A DNA stretch of 64,000 nt from an uncultured Lentibacter sp. (GTDB lineage: Bacteria; Pseudomonadota; Alphaproteobacteria; Rhodobacterales; Rhodobacteraceae): positions 1-64,000 of the forward strand of contig NZ_CAKZKL010000027.1 of NCBI RefSeq assembly GCF_937123735.1, given 5' to 3'. The first letter of the stretch is position 1, and each line of letters starts with the position of its first letter. The notes beneath the pieces are model-generated. The model was not told where the DNA came from. It was given only the letters and a program-made list of their open reading frames with translations, and ran no database searches. Both the position numbers and the translations under genes were made by a program. This document shows, one piece after another, positions 57,214 through 64,000 of this stretch.

Positions 57214-58584
57214 TTAAGCTCTTGCTTTTATGGCGCTTTGATGGCGCAGGGCAGTCAGCTCTTCGGCCACAAGAAACGCCAGCTCAAGCGATTGCGATGC
57301 ATTCAACCGCGGATCACAAGCGGTGTGGTAGCGGTCTGACAGGTCTTCGTCTGTCACATCCCGCACACCGCCGGTGCATTCGGTCACGTCTTGCCCTGTC
57401 ATCTCGAAATGCACGCCACCGGGCTGGCTGCCTTCGGCCTTGTGCACGGCAAAGAACTCGCGCACCTCTCCCAATACCTGCCCGAAGGGGCGGGTCTTGT
57501 AGCCTGAAGATGATTTGATGGTGTTGCCATGCATCGGATCACACACCCAAACCACATTGGCGCCCTCTTCCTGCACGGCGCGAATGAGGCGGGGCAGATG
57601 GTCGCCCACCTTGCCCTGCCCAAAGCGTGCGATCAAAGTGAGACGGCCCTCTTCGTTTTCAGGGTTGAGCTTGGCCATGAGCGCCTTGAGATCATCCACC
57701 TCCATGGTCGGGCCGCATTTGAGGCCGATCGGGTTGAGCACACCGCTGGCAAATTCCACATGGGCGCCATCGGGCTGGCGGGTTCTGTCACCGATCCAGA
57801 CCATATGGCCCGATCCGGCAAGCCAGTTGCCAGAGGTGCTGTCAAGCCGTGTCAGCGCCTCTTCATATTCAAGCAGCAGGGCCTCGTGGCTGGTGTAAAA
57901 CTCAACCGAGCTGAATTCATGGGTTGTCTTGCCCGAAATCCCGGCGGCGGCCATGAAATCAATGCTGTCCTGAATGCGTGCGGTGATGTCGCCATAGCGA
58001 GACGCGCCTTCCCCTTCGGCAAAGCCCAATGTCCAGGAGTGAACACGGTTCATATCGGCAAAGCCGCCCGTCGAGAAGGCCCGCAGCAGATTGAGCGTGG
58101 CGGCAGACTGCATATAGGCTTGCAGCATTTTCTCAGGGTTGGGGATACGCGCGCCGGCGCTAAAGTCCAGCTCGTTGATGATGTCGCCCCGGTAGCTTGG
58201 CAGCTCCTGGCCATTGACAGTTTCCGTGGGCGCCGAGCGTGGCTTGGCAAATTGCCCCGCCATACGGCCCACCTTGATCACCGGCACCTTGGCACCATAG
58301 GTCAACACCATCGCCATTTGCAGCATGACCTTGAATGTATCGCGGATCGCATCGGCGGAGAACTGATCAAAGCTCTCGGCGCAATCGCCGCCTTGCAGCA
58401 AAAAGGCTTCCCCGCGCCCGGCGGCGGCCAGATGCTGCTTCAGGCGGCGTGCTTCGCCCGCAAAGACAAGCGGCGGATATTTTGAAAGCTGTCCCTCAAC
58501 CGCCTCAAGCTGAGCTTGATCGGTATATTCGGGCATCTGGATCCGTGGCTTGCTGCGCCAGCCAGATTTAAGCCATTCCGTCAT
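57214..58584 (-). CDS. 3-deoxy-7-phosphoheptulonate synthase, class II
   Basis: First enzyme of the shikimate pathway. A 456-residue class II (plant-type) DAHP synthase with [11 protein letters not shown] and [17 protein letters not shown], followed by [12 protein letters not shown] and the metal Cys region. The start [13 protein letters not shown] at 58584 is preferred to a Met 28 codons upstream. It is divergent from the GlxA-type regulator across 214 bp. Confidence 0.96.
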   Translation of the reverse strand: MTEWLKSGWRSKPRIQMPEYTDQAQLEAVEGQLSKYPPLVFAGEARRLKQHLAAAGRGEAFLLQGGDCAESFDQFSADAIRDTFKVMLQMAMVLTYGAKVPVIKVGRMAGQFAKPRSAPTETVNGQELPSYRGDIINELDFSAGARIPNPEKMLQAYMQSAATLNLLRAFSTGGFADMNRVHSWTLGFAEGEGASRYGDITARIQDSIDFMAAAGISGKTTHEFSSVEFYTSHEALLLEYEEALTRLDSTSGNWLAGSGHMVWIGDRTRQPDGAHVEFASGVLNPIGLKCGPTMEVDDLKALMAKLNPENEEGRLTLIARFGQGKVGDHLPRLIRAVQEEGANVVWVCDPMHGNTIKSSSGYKTRPFGQVLGEVREFFAVHKAEGSQPGGVHFEMTGQDVTECTGGVRDVTDEDLSDRYHTACDPRLNASQSLELAFLVAEELTALRHQSAIKARA

Positions 58585-58798
58585 AGTCTTGTCTCCCGTT
58601 ATCGTCCTGGCCGCCTTATAGCGGCCCCTCGGGGTGAAAACCATATCAGAAATGAATTGGTCTTGCACCGGCTTGCAGAAACGCTAAAGACAGCCGATGA
58701 CGTTTTTGCGACATGTGATGTCTTGACGCAGAAGCAAACCTCTGTCCAAGTGAAAAAAGCGACACCCCTGTGCCGCGTTCGAATTGCGAAAGCCCCAG

Positions 58799-59806
58799 AT
58801 GAGCCTGCAACAACGCCCGACGATCAAACTGGAGCAAACGCCCGAAAAGCCACGGCGTTTTATCTTTGTTTTGTTGGATAATTTTACCCTGCTCAGCTTT
58901 GCATCGGCGATTGAAGCCCTGCGGATTGCCAACCGGATGGCCGAGCACCAACTCTATGAATGGAAGCTTGCCGGCGAAGGCGGCGACACGGTGACCTGCT
59001 CGGCGGGCACCGAGTTCAAACTGGATTTGGACCTTGTGGAGATGAACCGCGACGACACCGTTTTGGTGTGCAGCGGCATCAATGTGCAGGCCGCAACCAC
59101 AAAGCGGCTGCTCTCCTGGCTGCGCCGCGAGGCGCGCAAGGGCCCGATCATCGGCGGCCTGTGCACTGCGGCCTATACGCTCGCACGCGCCGGGCTGCTG
59201 GATGGGAAACGCGCCACGATCCACTGGGAAAACCAGGACAGCTTTTCAGAGGAGTTTGACGAGGTCGAGCTGACCAAGTCGGTCTTTGTGATCGACAAGA
59301 ACCGGCTGACAACCGCAGGTGGCACCAGCTCGATTGACCTCATGCTCAAGATCATTGCCGATGACCACGGTGAAGAGATCGCCAATGCAGTGGCGGACCA
59401 GTTGATTTATTCCTCAATCCGCACCGATCAGGATACCCAACGGCTTTCCGTGCCCACCCGGATTGGGGTGCGCCACCCCAAGCTCAGTCTGGTGATCCAG
59501 ATGATGGAGGGCAATATCGAAGAACCAATCAGCCCGGCCACTTTGGCGCGCGATGTGGGCATGTCCACCCGTCAGCTTGAGCGGCTGTTTCGCCGCTACC
59601 TCAACCGCTCACCCAAGCGCTATTACATGGAGTTGCGCCTGCAAAAGGCGCGCAACCTTCTGATGCAGACCGATATGAGCGTGATCAATGTGGCCCTGGC
59701 CTGCGGCTTTGCCAGCCCCAGCCATTTCTCCAAATGCTACCGCGCCCATTACAACACCACTCCCTACCGCGAACGCGGCTCACAAGCCACGCGGCTTTCC
59801 ATTTGA
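58799..59806 (+). CDS. GlxA family AraC-type transcriptional regulator
   Basis: A protein of about 335 residues. The N-terminal half is a DJ-1/PfpI-like ligand domain (FIFVLLDNFTLLSFASAIEAL, GGLCTAAYTLA). The C-terminal 100 residues are an AraC HTH (DVGMSTRQLERLFRRYL, ACGFASPSHFSKCYR). Related proteins regulate carnitine or glycine betaine catabolism (CdhR/GbdR group), a possibility here but not shown by context. The ATG at 58799 is favoured over an upstream TTG. Confidence 0.9.
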   Translation: MSLQQRPTIKLEQTPEKPRRFIFVLLDNFTLLSFASAIEALRIANRMAEHQLYEWKLAGEGGDTVTCSAGTEFKLDLDLVEMNRDDTVLVCSGINVQAATTKRLLSWLRREARKGPIIGGLCTAAYTLARAGLLDGKRATIHWENQDSFSEEFDEVELTKSVFVIDKNRLTTAGGTSSIDLMLKIIADDHGEEIANAVADQLIYSSIRTDQDTQRLSVPTRIGVRHPKLSLVIQMMEGNIEEPISPATLARDVGMSTRQLERLFRRYLNRSPKRYYMELRLQKARNLLMQTDMSVINVALACGFASPSHFSKCYRAHYNTTPYRERGSQATRLSI

Positions 59807-59991
59807 AGGCAGTGATTTTTCTGGCAATCAATGCTCTCAACGGGCAACCGCTGGCAAGGCGGGCTCGTTGAGGTGGTGTCTCACGCAGCCTGATCCGATC
59901 GAGATCTGACCCGAGTTTCTGAATCTGTGTGTCCCGGAGGCGGGAGAGCACACAGGCCAAAAGCCCCCCGCCAGGGAGAGAGATGTTTTGC

Positions 59992-61065
59992 TCAGGAGGG
60001 CGGCGAAATGCGGTAGAGCGCGCCATTTCCCTCGCTGAGAAACCAGATACCGCCTTCTGGCCCCTCGCGCACATCGCGCACCCGGAGGGTCTCGGCGGTT
60101 TGGATCTTGCCCATCTGCTCTGCCCCGCCCGGTGCCATGACAGCGATATGGTCAAACTTGAGCGAGCCGATGAGAAAGCGCCCCGCCATGTCCGGCCAGT
60201 TATGGCCCGAATGGATTGCCAGCCCGGACGGGGCGATGCTTGGGTCCCAGTAAAACACCGGTTGCTCAAACCCGGCCTTGGCCGTGCCCTCCCCGATTTT
60301 CGCCCCGGAGTAATGGGTGCCATAAGAGATGATCGGCCAGCCGTAATTCTTGCCCGGCACGATCAGGTTGATCTCGTCGCCGCCGCGCGCGCCGTGCTCA
60401 TGCGCCCAGAGCTGTCCCTTACGGTCAAAGGCAAGCCCCTGCGGATTCCGGTGGCCCTTGGTGATTGCGGTTGCGCCTGCCCCGCGCACATCCACCCGCA
60501 AGATCGTGCCATTGTCCACAGCCCGGTTCTGTGCGCTTGCATCCTCGCCCCGATCCCCGGTGCTAAGATAAAGCGCGCCATCCTGCGCCTCGGCCAGACG
60601 CCCGCCAAAATGCCGCCCGCCCCGGCTGTCCGTCTTCATGCTGTAAAGAACACGCAGCCCCAGCAGCCGGTCGTCCTCAAGGCGGGCAGATGCGACAGTG
60701 GTGCCCTGCGCGCCACCGCTGTCTTGCACATAGCTCAGATAAATCCGCCCCGTGCGGGCCATGTCGCGGGCCGGGAGCACATCCAGCAAACCGCCTTGCC
60801 CGATCACCCGGATCTCAGGCAGCCCGCCGATCGCATGGCGCGCGCCGGTGCTGTCAATCCGCCACAGGCGGCCGCGTTTTTCTGTGACAAGCACATCACC
60901 GGAGGGCAGAAAGCCAAAGCTCCAAGGCCCGCTGAACCCCGTGCTCACAGTGCGGATCGCGCCGATCTGCTGGCCCATGAGAGGCCCCGCCAGAAGCTGA
61001 AGCGCCAAAACGACAGCGCCCGCGAGGCTGAAAAACCAAAGAGAGGTGCGGCGACAAGACTGCAT
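59992..61065 (-). CDS. PQQ-dependent aldose/sorbosone dehydrogenase-like protein
   Basis: A 357-residue exported six-bladed beta-propeller of the GSDH (soluble glucose dehydrogenase/YliI) family. The N-terminal signal or anchor is about residues 8-28. Motifs include SGPWSFGFLPSGDVLVTEK, HRNPQGLAFD and HEHGARGGDEIN. Electrons would pass to a periplasmic acceptor. The 185-bp spacer after the GlxA gene holds nothing I recognise. Confidence 0.9.
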   Translation of the reverse strand: MQSCRRTSLWFFSLAGAVVLALQLLAGPLMGQQIGAIRTVSTGFSGPWSFGFLPSGDVLVTEKRGRLWRIDSTGARHAIGGLPEIRVIGQGGLLDVLPARDMARTGRIYLSYVQDSGGAQGTTVASARLEDDRLLGLRVLYSMKTDSRGGRHFGGRLAEAQDGALYLSTGDRGEDASAQNRAVDNGTILRVDVRGAGATAITKGHRNPQGLAFDRKGQLWAHEHGARGGDEINLIVPGKNYGWPIISYGTHYSGAKIGEGTAKAGFEQPVFYWDPSIAPSGLAIHSGHNWPDMAGRFLIGSLKFDHIAVMAPGGAEQMGKIQTAETLRVRDVREGPEGGIWFLSEGNGALYRISPPS

Positions 61066-61261
61066 GACCCCATCTTAGGTCTGCGCGGGGGCAAAGCAAC
61101 TGACATGGCCGTGATCAACCGGGGTCTGCGCGCACCGCCTGGCGCGCTTAACGCTTGGTCATCTGCGGCCCATAGGTGCAAAATCATGCTTTTCTTTTTA
61201 CAAGCCTGCGCTATTCTGTGCAACAGTCTAAAAATCAAAAACACCACTTGGGAGAAGACGT

Positions 61262-62446
61262 ATGAAAAAACTATTGATGGCCACCGCCGCAACAGCCTTG
61301 ATGGCGGGCGGCGCATTTGCGGATGATGTCAAAATCGGCATTATTCTCGGGTTCACAGGCCCGCTGGAATCGATCACCCCGGCGATGGCCGCTGGCGCTG
61401 AGCTGGCCATGAAAGAAGTCACAGACAGTGGCAAGTTCATGGGCGGTTCTGCGGTTGTGCCAGTGCGCGGCGATTCGACCTGCATTGACGCCGCTGCGGC
61501 CACCTCGGCGGCCGAGCGCCTTGTCACCTCCGATGGTGTGGCCGGCATCATGGGCGCAGACTGCTCCGGCGTGACCGGCGCGATCTTGCAAAACGTGGCG
61601 CGCCCCAATGGCATCGTCATGGTGTCGCCCTCGGCCACATCGCCCGGCCTGTCGACAGCCGAAGATGATGGGCTTTTCTTCCGCACAGCGCCGTCAGATG
61701 CGCGCCAGGGCGTGATTGTCACAAACATTCTGCAAGACCGCGGCTTCAGCGAAATCGCGATCAGCTACACCAACAACGACTATGGCAAGGGCCTGGCCGA
61801 CGCGATTCAAACCGAGTTTGAAGCGGCGGGCGGCACGGTCACAATCGTCTCAGCCCACGAAGATGGCAAAGCCGACTATTCTGCCGAAGTGGGCGCACTT
61901 GCCTCTGCGGGCGGTGAAGTGCTGGTTGTGGCCGGCTATGTTGACCAAGGCGGCTCGGGCATTGTGCGCTCCGCTCTGGACACAGGCGCGTTTGAAACCT
62001 TCTACTTCCCCGATGGGATGGTTGGTGCGAAGCTCAACGAAAACTTCGGCGCCGAGCTGAATGGTTCGTTCGGGGCCTATCCCGGCACAGACAGCACCGG
62101 CGCAGCCACATTCGTGGGCATGGCCGAGGGCGCTGGCTTTGACGGCACAAGCGCATTTGCGCCGGAAAGCTATGACGCCGCAGCGCTGATCATGATGGCC
62201 ATGGCCAAGGCAGGCTCCACAGCCTCGGCCGATTACAAAGACCACATCATGGATCTTGCCAACGCACCGGGTGAGCAGATCTTCCCTGGCGAGCTGGGCA
62301 AGGCGCTTGATCTGATCGCCGCAGGCACAGACATCGACTATGTCGGCGCCACGGCGGTTGAACTGGTGGGTGCGGGCGAGTCAGCCGGCAACTATCAGGA
62401 AATCGAATTTGCCGATGGCGTCTATTCGACAATCGGCTACCGCTAA
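61262..62446 (+). CDS. Branched-chain amino acid-type ABC transporter substrate-binding protein
   Basis: A 394-residue periplasmic binding protein of the LivJ/HAAT fold. The signal peptide ends near GGAFA (about residue 20), and the mature start DDVKIGIILGFTGPLE is typical. The family also binds amides, urea and aromatic compounds, so the ligand is not fixed. A GAGAAG motif precedes the ATG. The first gene of a transporter cluster; a terminator separates it from the ATPase genes. Confidence 0.94.
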   Translation: MKKLLMATAATALMAGGAFADDVKIGIILGFTGPLESITPAMAAGAELAMKEVTDSGKFMGGSAVVPVRGDSTCIDAAAATSAAERLVTSDGVAGIMGADCSGVTGAILQNVARPNGIVMVSPSATSPGLSTAEDDGLFFRTAPSDARQGVIVTNILQDRGFSEIAISYTNNDYGKGLADAIQTEFEAAGGTVTIVSAHEDGKADYSAEVGALASAGGEVLVVAGYVDQGGSGIVRSALDTGAFETFYFPDGMVGAKLNENFGAELNGSFGAYPGTDSTGAATFVGMAEGAGFDGTSAFAPESYDAAALIMMAMAKAGSTASADYKDHIMDLANAPGEQIFPGELGKALDLIAAGTDIDYVGATAVELVGAGESAGNYQEIEFADGVYSTIGYR

Positions 62447-62462
62447 GCTTTTGCTTGACAAC

Positions 62463-62495
62463 AAAACAGCCCGAGGCTTGCTTCGGGCTGTTTTT
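62463..62495 (+). terminator. Terminator after the binding-protein gene
   Basis: Stem ACAGCCCGAG / TTCGGGCTGT (9 pairs) with a short loop and five T residues. It separates the abundant binding protein from its ATPases and probably reduces read-through. Confidence 0.9.
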
Positions 62496-62530
62496 CTTAT
62501 CTAATTACAATACATTGGGGGGTAAGCTGC

Positions 62531-63313
62531 ATGATCGAAGTGCATGATCTTCATAAGCACTTTGGCGGCTTTCATGCTGTTGATGGTGCGACGCTGAGCA
62601 TTGAAAAAGGCTCGATCACCGGGCTGATCGGCCCCAATGGCGCGGGCAAGACGACGCTCTTTAATGTGATTGCCGGTGTTCTGCCGCCCACCTCGGGCCG
62701 TGTGATCATGGATGGCGAAGACATCACCGGCCTGCCGCCCCATGCGCTGTTTCACAAGGGCTTGCTGCGCACCTTCCAGATTGCCCATGAGTTCAGCTCC
62801 ATGACCTGCCGCGAAAACCTGATGATGGTGCCTGCGGGCCAGTCAGGCGAGACGCTCTGGAACACTTGGTTCGGGCGCAAGCGCATTGCCAATGAGGAAC
62901 GCGCGCTGCGCGCCAAGGCCGATGAGGTGCTGGAGTTTCTGACCATTTCGCATCTGGCAGACCATAAGGCCGGTCAGGTGTCGGGCGGGCAGAAAAAGCT
63001 GCTGGAACTGGGCCGCACCATGATGGTGGATGCCAAGATTGTCTTTCTCGATGAGGTGGGCGCCGGTGTGAACCGCACCCTGCTCTATACAATTTCCGAC
63101 ACCATCAAGCGCCTCAATGAAGAGCGCGGCTATACGTTTGTGGTGATCGAACATGACATGGACTTTATCGGAATGCTCTGTGATCCGGTGATTTGCATGG
63201 CTGAGGGGCGTGTTTTGGCTGAGGGCTCGCTGGATGAGATCAAGGCCAACGAACAGGTGATCGAGGCCTATCTGGGCACGGGCCTGAAAAACAAAGACAA
63301 GGTGGGCGCATGA
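62531..63313 (+). CDS. Branched-chain-type ABC transporter ATPase (LivG type)
   Basis: A 260-residue ATPase with Walker [10 protein letters not shown], signature [12 protein letters not shown], Walker [13 protein letters not shown] (the usual Pro is missing: DEVGA rather than DEPxA) and H loop VIEHDMDFI. It starts 84 bp after the binding-protein gene, just beyond the terminator. It is followed by a 69-bp gap with a repeat-like motif before the second ATPase gene. Confidence 0.93.
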   Translation: MIEVHDLHKHFGGFHAVDGATLSIEKGSITGLIGPNGAGKTTLFNVIAGVLPPTSGRVIMDGEDITGLPPHALFHKGLLRTFQIAHEFSSMTCRENLMMVPAGQSGETLWNTWFGRKRIANEERALRAKADEVLEFLTISHLADHKAGQVSGGQKKLLELGRTMMVDAKIVFLDEVGAGVNRTLLYTISDTIKRLNEERGYTFVVIEHDMDFIGMLCDPVICMAEGRVLAEGSLDEIKANEQVIEAYLGTGLKNKDKVGA

Positions 63314-63329
63314 TGGAGCTGTCACATTT

Positions 63330-63371
63330 GGGGCTTTGCCCCAAACCCCAGGATATTTTGAGAAAGAAAAA
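63330..63371 (+). repeat. Hairpin-plus-AGGATATTTTGAGAAAGAA motif
   Basis: GGGGC-TTT-GCCCC hairpin followed by AAACCCCAGGATATTTTGAGAAAGAA in the livG-livF gap. From memory it resembles a dispersed intergenic element frequent in Rhodobacteraceae genomes. I see only this one copy in the window. Confidence 0.4.
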
Positions 63372-63382
63372 GGGGGGCGCGG

Positions 63383-64000
63383 ATGTCTGAGCCTTTTTTG
63401 ATCGGTCAGGATATGACCGGCGGCTATTCCAAGGGCGGCCCCGATATTTTGCACAATTGCACCATCTCGGTGGATCGCGGTGAGATTGCCGTGATCGTGG
63501 GCCCAAATGGCGCGGGCAAATCCACCGCGATGAAAGCGGTTTTCGGGATGCTCGATCTGCGCGAAGGCTCTGTGACGCTGGATGGCCAGGACATCACCGC
63601 GCTCTCCCCGCAAGACCGGGTGGTGCAGGGCATGGGCTTTGTGCCGCAAACCTCCAATATTTTTCCCTCCCTCACAGTTGAGGAAAACCTTGAGATGGGC
63701 GCTTTCATCCGCAGTGATGATTTCTCCGACACGATGGCGCAGATCTATGAGCTCTTCCCGATCCTCAAAGACAAGCGCCAGCAGGCGGCAGGCGAGCTCT
63801 CCGGCGGGCAGCGCCAACAGGTTGCGGTGGGGCGCGCCCTGATGACCCAACCCAAGGTGCTTATGCTGGATGAGCCCACAGCCGGTGTCTCGCCGATTGT
63901 GATGGATGAATTGTTTGACCGCATCATCGAGGTCGCACGCACCGGAATTCCGATCTTGATGGTTGAGCAGAACGCCCGCCAAGCCCTTGAGATTGCGGAT
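63383..64000 (+). CDS. Branched-chain-type ABC transporter ATPase (LivF type), cut by window end
   Basis: The first 206 residues of an ATPase: Walker A GPNGAGKST, signature LSGGQRQQVAVGRAL, Walker B VLMLDEPTAGVSP and H loop VEQNARQAL. Length and motifs fit LivF. Permease genes are expected downstream, outside the window. Confidence 0.93.
   Translation, partial: MSEPFLIGQDMTGGYSKGGPDILHNCTISVDRGEIAVIVGPNGAGKSTAMKAVFGMLDLREGSVTLDGQDITALSPQDRVVQGMGFVPQTSNIFPSLTVEENLEMGAFIRSDDFSDTMAQIYELFPILKDKRQQAAGELSGGQRQQVAVGRALMTQPKVLMLDEPTAGVSPIVMDELFDRIIEVARTGIPILMVEQNARQALEIAD

Noticed and set aside
58777..58800. Possible tRNA T-arm (GTTCGAAT)
   Set aside because: No acceptor stem, anticodon arm or CCA partner around it.
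59929..61326. Forward 465-residue frame
   Set aside because: Antisense to the PQQ-dehydrogenase gene and overlapping the start of the binding-protein gene; no domain recognised.
1..64000. Prophage, insertion sequence, integrative element or CRISPR array
   Set aside because: No transposase, integrase, terminase, cas gene or regular repeat-spacer pattern found.

Overview
The window looks like a core-chromosome stretch of an alphaproteobacterium of the Rhodobacteraceae (Roseobacter group). Evidence: the conserved alphaproteobacterial order ispDF / dusB-ntrB-ntrC-ntrY-ntrX-trkA-hfq-hflX, an IspD-IspF fusion, an NtrC that lacks the sigma54-contacting GAFTGA loop (known from Rhodobacter), a monomeric NADP isocitrate dehydrogenase, a glutaryl-CoA dehydrogenase with a divergent LysR regulator, and several small family-restricted proteins that I recognise as DUF6477, DUF6456 and DUF6356. 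Coding density is high, and I see no tRNA, rRNA, IS element, prophage or CRISPR array.

Layout. 1-5.8 kb: guaA (cut by the left edge), an MttB-like trimethylamine methyltransferase homologue, two lineage-specific proteins (DUF6477, DUF6456) and lipA. 5.9-12.6 kb: diheme cytochrome c, hpt, a Coq10/RatA protein, an MmgE/PrpD protein, amtB, and the reverse-strand run ispDF-pgpA-pncC. 12.8-24.7 kb: nitrogen regulation and potassium uptake, dusB-ntrBC-ntrYX-trkA-trkH-hfq-hflX. 24.7-35.9 kb: penicillin-acylase-family hydrolase, SMR pump with Lrp regulator, DUF6356, icd, a translationally coupled DsbA / K+ channel / MFS run, an acyl-CoA ligase, an XRE-cupin regulator and an aquaporin. 36-43.7 kb: an orphan YejA-like binding protein, a candidate small RNA, 3-hydroxybutyrate dehydrogenase, a DUF502 membrane protein, psuK-psuG and rpsB-tsf. 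43.8-46 kb: gcdH and its LysR regulator. 46.1-53.5 kb: a complete phosphate regulon, phoR-pstSCAB-phoU-phoB, with a clear Pho box. 53.8-61.1 kb: an unknown protein, gamma-carbonic anhydrase, gmk, yicC, a PAS protein, class II DAHP synthase, a GlxA-type regulator and a PQQ-type sugar dehydrogenase. 61.3-64 kb: a branched-chain-amino-acid-type ABC transporter (binding protein and two ATPases, the last cut by the right edge).

How the genes work together. Two nutrient-sensing systems dominate. NtrBC/NtrYX plus AmtB handle nitrogen. PhoR/PhoB/PhoU plus PstSCAB handle phosphate, with the Pho box in front of pstS. TrkA/TrkH import potassium, and the uptake systems sit beside scavenging enzymes (PsuGK for pseudouridine, the YejA-like and Liv-type binding proteins).

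Nothing here is clearly a new multi-gene system. The best leads are noncoding. One is an apparently orphan two-hairpin RNA ending in a strong intrinsic terminator at about 37985-38062. Another is a cluster of DnaA-box-like TGTGnnnAA repeats just upstream of the DUF6456 gene (3555-3658). A third is a nested perfect inverted repeat at 46063-46121. All positions and family names come from reading the sequence; no database search was run.
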